Source: Pseudomonas sp. PA27(2017) | GTDB taxonomy: Bacteria; Pseudomonadota; Gammaproteobacteria; Pseudomonadales; Pseudomonadaceae | Length of the DNA stretch: 64,000 nucleotides | Reading direction: 5' to 3' | Assembly (NCBI RefSeq): GCF_001945445.1 | Contig: NZ_MSXW01000012.1 | Coordinates: 62,001-126,000 of the forward strand | Shown here: one piece after another, positions 59,820 through 64,000 of the stretch | Numbering within the stretch: the stretch's first letter is position 1 | How the letters are laid out: every line of letters starts with the position of its first letter | The notes under the pieces: model-generated | The model's input: the letters and a program-made list of their open reading frames with translations, nothing else | What the model was told of the DNA's origin: nothing | Database searches by the model: none | Position numbers and translations under genes: made by a program

Positions 59820-60553
59820 TCTCTTCCCTCGAAGTAACGCACGATCTGGCCGATACGCTGCTTGTCGCTGTCGTTGAGCCGTTCACGCCCTCGATACTGC
59901 AAGTAGAAGCGCAGGCGCTGGGTACGCGACAGGTGATATTTGGCCACCTTATCCAGACAGGCGAGATCCTTTACGATGCGCCGACGTAGAAACGGCCCTC
60001 GCCAGAATGCACCGGTCGGGCAGTCGATGAAGTACAGGCGGCGGTGCTCGTCGACCAGCAGATTGCGCCACTTCAGGTCGTTATGGGCGAAATGATGATC
60101 GTGCAGGATGCGCGTGGCACGGGCCAGCTGACAGCTGACATCGTCGACCCAGGCCCGATCATGCAGGCGCGCGTCACCCGAGGAGGCCAGCCGCCACATG
60201 TCCGTGGTGTCGACCAGTTCCTGGGTGATCAGTGCCCCTCGGTGAAAGGCTGCACCCTTGCGCTCCAGCCCGTAGGCAGCGATAGGCGCAGTGGGAATCC
60301 CCCAACTCGCGAAATGTTTGAGGTTCTGCCACTCAGCCTTGACCCGCGGCCGGCCAACGAAGCGCCGAGCGCCTTTGCCGGCACCGTGGTAGCGCTTGAC
60401 GTAGTAACGCAGCCCATCGAACTCCACACGAATGACGTCCGACAACGGATCGTGAGTAATAGCCTCGCCTTGCAGGGCAAAGACCGCATCAAGCGAAGCG
60501 AATGCCCTGGCCGCCTCGGGCGTGGCCAAGGCGGTGACACGCCACTGACTCAT
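59816..60553 (-). CDS. LPS core kinase-fold protein (WaaP/InaA family)
   Basis: A 245-residue kinase-fold protein. YYVKRYHGAGKG gives the ATP-binding Lys53, FAHNDLKWRNLLV the catalytic loop with Asp159 and Asn164, and LYFIDCPTG the metal-binding Asp177. All catalytic residues are kept, so it is probably an active sugar kinase acting on inner-core heptose. It is linked by ATGA overlaps to waaP upstream and to wapQ downstream. Confidence 0.85.
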   Translation of the reverse strand: MSQWRVTALATPEAARAFASLDAVFALQGEAITHDPLSDVIRVEFDGLRYYVKRYHGAGKGARRFVGRPRVKAEWQNLKHFASWGIPTAPIAAYGLERKGAAFHRGALITQELVDTTDMWRLASSGDARLHDRAWVDDVSCQLARATRILHDHHFAHNDLKWRNLLVDEHRRLYFIDCPTGAFWRGPFLRRRIVKDLACLDKVAKYHLSRTQRLRFYLQYRGRERLNDSDKQRIGQIVRYFEGRE

Positions 60554-61377
60554 GCTTGCCCCTCCGTTTCGTACTTGCGCGCATAACGCGCACGCAGGCG
60601 GTCGGCCTTGCCCTGCAACCAGCGCAGCAGGGCAGCCTCGTCCTGCAGGACCTGACGCAGGGGACGGCTGTCGACGACGCCAAAGTAAACCTTGATGAAA
60701 CGCAGCAGATCGCGCTTGGTGAGGCCTATGTTCAAGGCCGAGAAATACAGACCGGCCAGATCCTTGTCGCGCCAGCGTTTCGGCACGGCATTGCGTACCT
60801 GGGCGCGGTGCAGATCGATCACCGACAGGCGGAAATCATCAGCGTCGAATGGCTTGTCGGTATGCAGCAGAAAGTGACAGATGTAGCAGTCCCGGTGGTT
60901 CACGCCCGCAGCGTGCATGCGCCCGGTCATTTGCGCCACACGGCGCAGCAGTGCCCGCTTCACGATGGGCGACGGCGGCTGCTCGATCCAGGTCAGCGTC
61001 AATTGCTCGAGGTCGACGGTCGGCGCGAGCTCCTCGGTGACGATGAACGAATGCTGCTGCGCCGGGTTGCTGCCACGCTCGCCATAAGCCACCGCGGTCA
61101 TGGTCGACACCCCGGCGTCGTTCAAACGCTGGATGGCTTTCCACTCTTGGCCCGCGCCCAGCACCGGCAGGCGGGCCGTGACCAGGTTCTTGACGATTTC
61201 CCCCCAGCCCACGCCACGGTGAATCTTCACGAAATAGCCCTTGCCATTCACCTCTGTACGCAGCGTTCGACGCGCCTCCAGTTCGCGGTACACCTGCCCC
61301 TGCAGGCCCTCGACCGCTTCAAAGGCATCCTTGCCGTCCCACAGGGACTTGAATGGTTCAGCAAGAATCAGGCGCAT
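60550..61377 (-). CDS. waaP: LPS core heptose(I) kinase WaaP
   Basis: A 275-residue kinase that phosphorylates heptose I, a modification that P. aeruginosa needs for survival and outer-membrane stability. YFVKIHRGVGWGEI has the ATP Lys51, the catalytic loop VNHRDCYICHFLL has Asp163, the residue shown to be essential in the characterised enzyme, and LSVIDLHRAQ the metal Asp188. It is the first of four overlapping kinase genes. The 133-base gap from waaG holds half a REP sequence. Confidence 0.96.
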   Translation of the reverse strand: MRLILAEPFKSLWDGKDAFEAVEGLQGQVYRELEARRTLRTEVNGKGYFVKIHRGVGWGEIVKNLVTARLPVLGAGQEWKAIQRLNDAGVSTMTAVAYGERGSNPAQQHSFIVTEELAPTVDLEQLTLTWIEQPPSPIVKRALLRRVAQMTGRMHAAGVNHRDCYICHFLLHTDKPFDADDFRLSVIDLHRAQVRNAVPKRWRDKDLAGLYFSALNIGLTKRDLLRFIKVYFGVVDSRPLRQVLQDEAALLRWLQGKADRLRARYARKYETEGQA

Positions 61378-61386
61378 AGGCCTCCC

Positions 61387-61413
61387 TGTAGGAGCCGCGG
61401 TCTCGCGGTGAAT
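61387..61413. repeat. Single REP half-site between waaG and waaP
   Basis: TGTAGGAGCCGCGGTCTCGC and the following GGTGAAT match the left half of the REP pair at 8435. No inverted partner is seen within the gap, so this is a solitary unit. Confidence 0.5.
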
Positions 61414-61510
61414 GCTGAAGGCAACGCGAGCCTTGTGGAACGGCCACTAGGGCATCGCGCCGTAGGCGACGCATTTAAAGGGCCCAAGGTTGCCAAAGCG
61501 GTTGGGTTGC

Positions 61511-62632
61511 TCACGGGTGCGCCGCCAGAATCACATCCGCAGCCCGCTGCGGCATGCTGTACAGATCGGCCGTGTCGGCATAGGCCAGGCCATTTTGCTT
61601 CCATCGCGCGCGGGCAGCGTCGTCGGCTAGCATCTCGGCCAGCAGGCGATTCAGCGCGGGCTGCTCGAATGGACTGGGCACCACGCGGCCGGCGTCTGCA
61701 TCCTCGATGTAATGGGCGTAGCCGCATACATCGGTGACCAGCACAGGCAGCCCGGCGACCAGCGCCTCAAGCAGCACGGTACCAGTATTTTCGTTGTAGG
61801 CCGGATGGATCAGTAGATCGGCGCCAAGCAGGAAGCGCGGAATATCGCTGCGTCCCTTGAGAATCTGCACCTGGTCGCTCAGGCCGAGTGCCTTGACCTG
61901 CAGCAGGAACGGTTTGGGGTCGTCCTGGCCGATGACCATCAACCGGGTGCACTGCTTTAGCTCCGGCGGCAAGGCGGCCAGGGCCTTGAGGCTGCGGTCC
62001 AGGCCCTTGGTCTTGAAGCCCGAGCCGATCTGCACCAGCAGCAGGTCGCTGTCGGCCAGGGCGAACTCGCGGCGAAACTCGACGCGGATTTCGGCGGCAT
62101 TGGCCGGCGCGCGGCGATCCAGGGCGATGCCCGGCGGCAGCAGGTGGAAGCGCTCGGCTGGCGTGCCGTAATGCTTGACGAACAGCGGCTGCTGCACCTC
62201 GGAGATCATCAGAATCTCGGTGTCCGACTCGGGTGCGAACACAGCTCGCTCGTACTCGGCGAAATGCTTGTAGCGGCCCCAGCGGCGATACAGGGGGTTG
62301 CGCAGGGTCTGCGCCTTGTCCTCGTAGCAGCCATCGGCAGCGTAGTACACGTCCAGGCCCGGCATCTTGTTGAAGCCAATCACCCGGTCGACGGGGCGCT
62401 CGCGCAAGTCGGCCTGCACCCAGGCGGTGAGTTTCTCGTTGCGGTGATGGTTGAACAGTGCCTTGACCGGTACCACCACCACTTCGAAACCCTCTGGCAC
62501 CTCGCCTTCCCAGATTGGCGTGTAGACGCGGATGCTGTGGCCGCGCCGCTGGCACTCCAGGGCGATACGCATGAAATCGCGCTGCAACCCGCCGTAGGGG
62601 AAGTACTTGTAGAGGATAAAAGCCAGGCGCAT
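61511..62632 (-). CDS. waaG: LPS core alpha-glucosyl/galactosaminyl transferase WaaG
   Basis: A 373-residue GT-B, family 4 enzyme that adds the first outer-core hexose to heptose II. The N-terminal FILYKYFPYGGLQRDFMRIA and the C-terminal IGSGFKTKGLDRSLKALAAL and PAYNENTGTVLLEALVAG (ExxxxxxxE pattern) are typical WaaG. ATG at 62632 behind GGAGGG gives the standard length; an in-frame start at 62653 is less likely. It follows waaC by 20 bases. Confidence 0.97.
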   Translation of the reverse strand: MRLAFILYKYFPYGGLQRDFMRIALECQRRGHSIRVYTPIWEGEVPEGFEVVVVPVKALFNHHRNEKLTAWVQADLRERPVDRVIGFNKMPGLDVYYAADGCYEDKAQTLRNPLYRRWGRYKHFAEYERAVFAPESDTEILMISEVQQPLFVKHYGTPAERFHLLPPGIALDRRAPANAAEIRVEFRREFALADSDLLLVQIGSGFKTKGLDRSLKALAALPPELKQCTRLMVIGQDDPKPFLLQVKALGLSDQVQILKGRSDIPRFLLGADLLIHPAYNENTGTVLLEALVAGLPVLVTDVCGYAHYIEDADAGRVVPSPFEQPALNRLLAEMLADDAARARWKQNGLAYADTADLYSMPQRAADVILAAHP

Positions 62633-62652
62633 CGGCCCTCCGCTCGCTTGCA

Positions 62653-63654
62653 TCAGTCCAGCCCCAGATCCAGCAGCAGGGCATGTAATTCGGTGAACAC
62701 CCGCTGTGGTTTCAAATCATCGAAACAGGGTTTCTCGCGGTCGCCCTTGCCGGCATCCGGGCCGCTGGCGCACAGGTGCACCTGCGAGCGCCCGTAGGCA
62801 CCCACCCGGCCCGGCAGGGTCGGGCCATAGAGCGACACGGTCGGCACATCCAGCGCTGCCGCCAGATGGCCCAGACCGGTATCGACGGCCACACAGGCCT
62901 GGGCACCGGCAAGCACCTTGGCCACACCTGCCAGGTTGAGCTTTGGCAATACCGCAGCGCCATCGATGCCGGCGGCGATACGCTCGGCGCGCGCCTTCTC
63001 GGCTTCGTTGCCCCATGGCAGGCGAATCGCCCAGCCGCGCTCGGCAACCTGCTCGGCCAGTTCGCGCCAGTAGGCTTCGGGCCAGTGCTTGCTGGCCCAG
63101 GTGGTGCCGTGCAGGAACACTAGATAAGGGCTTGCGGCCGGATCTGCAAGCTGGGCGCGGCTCAACCCGTAGTCGCCCAGACCAGCGGGCACGCTGTAGC
63201 TCAGCGCCTGGCCGAACAGCTGGCGGGTACGCTCCAACGCATGCTGGGCCCGCGGCACGCTGTAGGGGCGATCATAAAAGCGCGCAGCGATAGGCTCGCG
63301 GGCAGACTTTTTATCGAGCCCTGCCACCGGCGCCTTGACGTAGCGGGTCAGCCAGGCGCTCTTGAGCAGGCCTTGGGCGTCGATTACCAGGTCGTATTGA
63401 CTCTCGCGCAGGCGCTGCTTGAACCGCGCCCACTCGCCACTGCGAAGGGTTTTCAGCGGGTGCTTGCGCCAGCGGCGGATGGCCACCGGAATCACCTGGG
63501 AGACGGCCGGATGCCAGGCTGGAATCTCGGCGAAGCCTTCTTCCACCACCCAGTCGAACCGGATGCCCGGGATCGCCCGGGCCGCGTCGGTCAGGGCCGG
63601 CAGGGTATGAATCACGTCGCCCAGCGATGAGGTCTTGATCACCAGCACGCGCAT
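62653..63654 (-). CDS. waaC: LPS heptosyltransferase I
   Basis: A 333-residue family 9 glycosyltransferase that adds the first heptose to Kdo. MRVLVIKTSSLGDVIHTLPA is the family N-terminus with the catalytic Asp in GD, YLVFLHGTTWASKHWPE the central donor-site block and CVAVDTGLGHLAAALDVPTV the nucleotide-sugar site. Its ATG begins immediately after the waaF stop codon (TGA ATG), so the two are coupled. Confidence 0.97.
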   Translation of the reverse strand: MRVLVIKTSSLGDVIHTLPALTDAARAIPGIRFDWVVEEGFAEIPAWHPAVSQVIPVAIRRWRKHPLKTLRSGEWARFKQRLRESQYDLVIDAQGLLKSAWLTRYVKAPVAGLDKKSAREPIAARFYDRPYSVPRAQHALERTRQLFGQALSYSVPAGLGDYGLSRAQLADPAASPYLVFLHGTTWASKHWPEAYWRELAEQVAERGWAIRLPWGNEAEKARAERIAAGIDGAAVLPKLNLAGVAKVLAGAQACVAVDTGLGHLAAALDVPTVSLYGPTLPGRVGAYGRSQVHLCASGPDAGKGDREKPCFDDLKPQRVFTELHALLLDLGLD

Positions 63655-64000
63655 TCAGGGCATGACCTCGGCGGGCTCACCCGCCAGGCGCTGCAGCGCG
63701 TCGACGGCGACCCGTGGCTCGAGCTGCACCAGGCAGTTGTAATGACCGAAACGACAGGTACGCTCGAAGCACGGGCTGCATTCGATGCCCAGACGGATGA
63801 TTTCCACCTGCTCGGCCAGCGGCGGGGTGAACTGTGGCGAGGTCGAGCCGTACACCGCCACCAGCGGGCGATCGAGCGCCGCGGCCACGTGCATCAGCCC
63901 GGAGTCGTTGGACACCACCGAGGCGGCGCACGATAGCAGGTCGATGGCTTGCGCAAGACTGGTCTCACCGGACAGGTTGACGGCCTCCTCGCGCAGGCCG
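63655..64000 (-). CDS. waaF: LPS heptosyltransferase II, C-terminal part (runs off the window)
   Basis: The last 114 residues of a family 9 glycosyltransferase. SVVSNDSGLMHVAAALDRPL and VAVYGSTSPQFTPPL form the ADP-heptose site, and CSPCFERTCRFGHYNC is the cysteine-rich tail typical of WaaF. It adds the second heptose of the inner core. The N-terminal part lies beyond base 64000. It is the first gene seen of the waaF-waaC-waaG-waaP leftward run. Confidence 0.95.
   Translation of the reverse strand, partial: GLREEAVNLSGETSLAQAIDLLSCAASVVSNDSGLMHVAAALDRPLVAVYGSTSPQFTPPLAEQVEIIRLGIECSPCFERTCRFGHYNCLVQLEPRVAVDALQRLAGEPAEVMP

Overview
The window is a piece of a Pseudomonas chromosome: GC-rich, strongly codon-biased, and dense with genes. 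It carries the genus-typical runs parC / retropepsin / parE / yqiA / cpdA / nudF / thiC and waaA / LysR / SMR / oxidoreductase / aldo-keto reductase / hldE / dnpA / mig-14 / waaL / core glycosyltransferases / msbA / carbamoyltransferase / WaaP-type kinases / waaGCF. I know this order from the P. aeruginosa PA4964-PA5012 region, but several proteins and the intergenic repeats point to a non-aeruginosa species. I see no phage, insertion sequence with a transposase, integrase, CRISPR array, rRNA or tRNA.

Layout. 1-8356: a maa fragment, a DUF4375 protein, DNA polymerase II (polB), a methyltransferase, and the potassium transporter kup facing a KdpD-like/KdpE-like two-component pair. 8357-13210: the choline-to-glycine-betaine genes betI, betB and betA, with betI flanked by two copies of one repeat and a clear BetI operator before betB. 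13211-19829: mdtD-like exporter, dbpA helicase, a 282-bp transposase-less inverted-repeat element, a dual-receiver diguanylate cyclase, a periplasmic solute-binding protein and a BaiN-type flavoprotein. 19887-24671: serine uptake (sstT) and deamination (sdaA), a divergent LysR regulator, a PqiC-like lipoprotein and a possible small membrane protein. 24802-33146: the parC-parE-cpdA-nudF leftward run. 33318-38044: a DUF3298 lipoprotein, thiC with a TPP riboswitch, and tolC. 38215-43928: waaA, a LysR/SMR divergent pair, and a three-gene oxidoreductase/aldo-keto reductase/Nudix-like run. 43984-64000: a large LPS inner and outer core locus.

The LPS genes form one functional set. HldE makes the ADP-heptose precursor; WaaA, WaaC and WaaF (3' end only here) build the Kdo-heptose inner core; WaaG and four further glycosyltransferases extend it; WaaP and neighbouring kinase-fold proteins phosphorylate it; a carbamoyltransferase decorates heptose; MsbA flips the lipid A-core; WaaL ligates O antigen; DnpA and Mig-14 are accessory envelope proteins. 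The kinase genes are joined by ATGA overlaps and include a double-kinase protein and two members whose expected catalytic aspartate is replaced.

The most unusual material is non-coding: a 52-bp element (34086-34137) that equals the two ends of the 282-bp element (16079-16360) joined at a four-base microhomology; a 140-bp imperfect palindrome in the thiC leader just 3' of the TPP riboswitch; paired repeats around betI that carry different palindromic inserts at the same point; and four TTTACG hexamers, two spaced by exactly 11 bp, between kup and the KdpDE-like operon.
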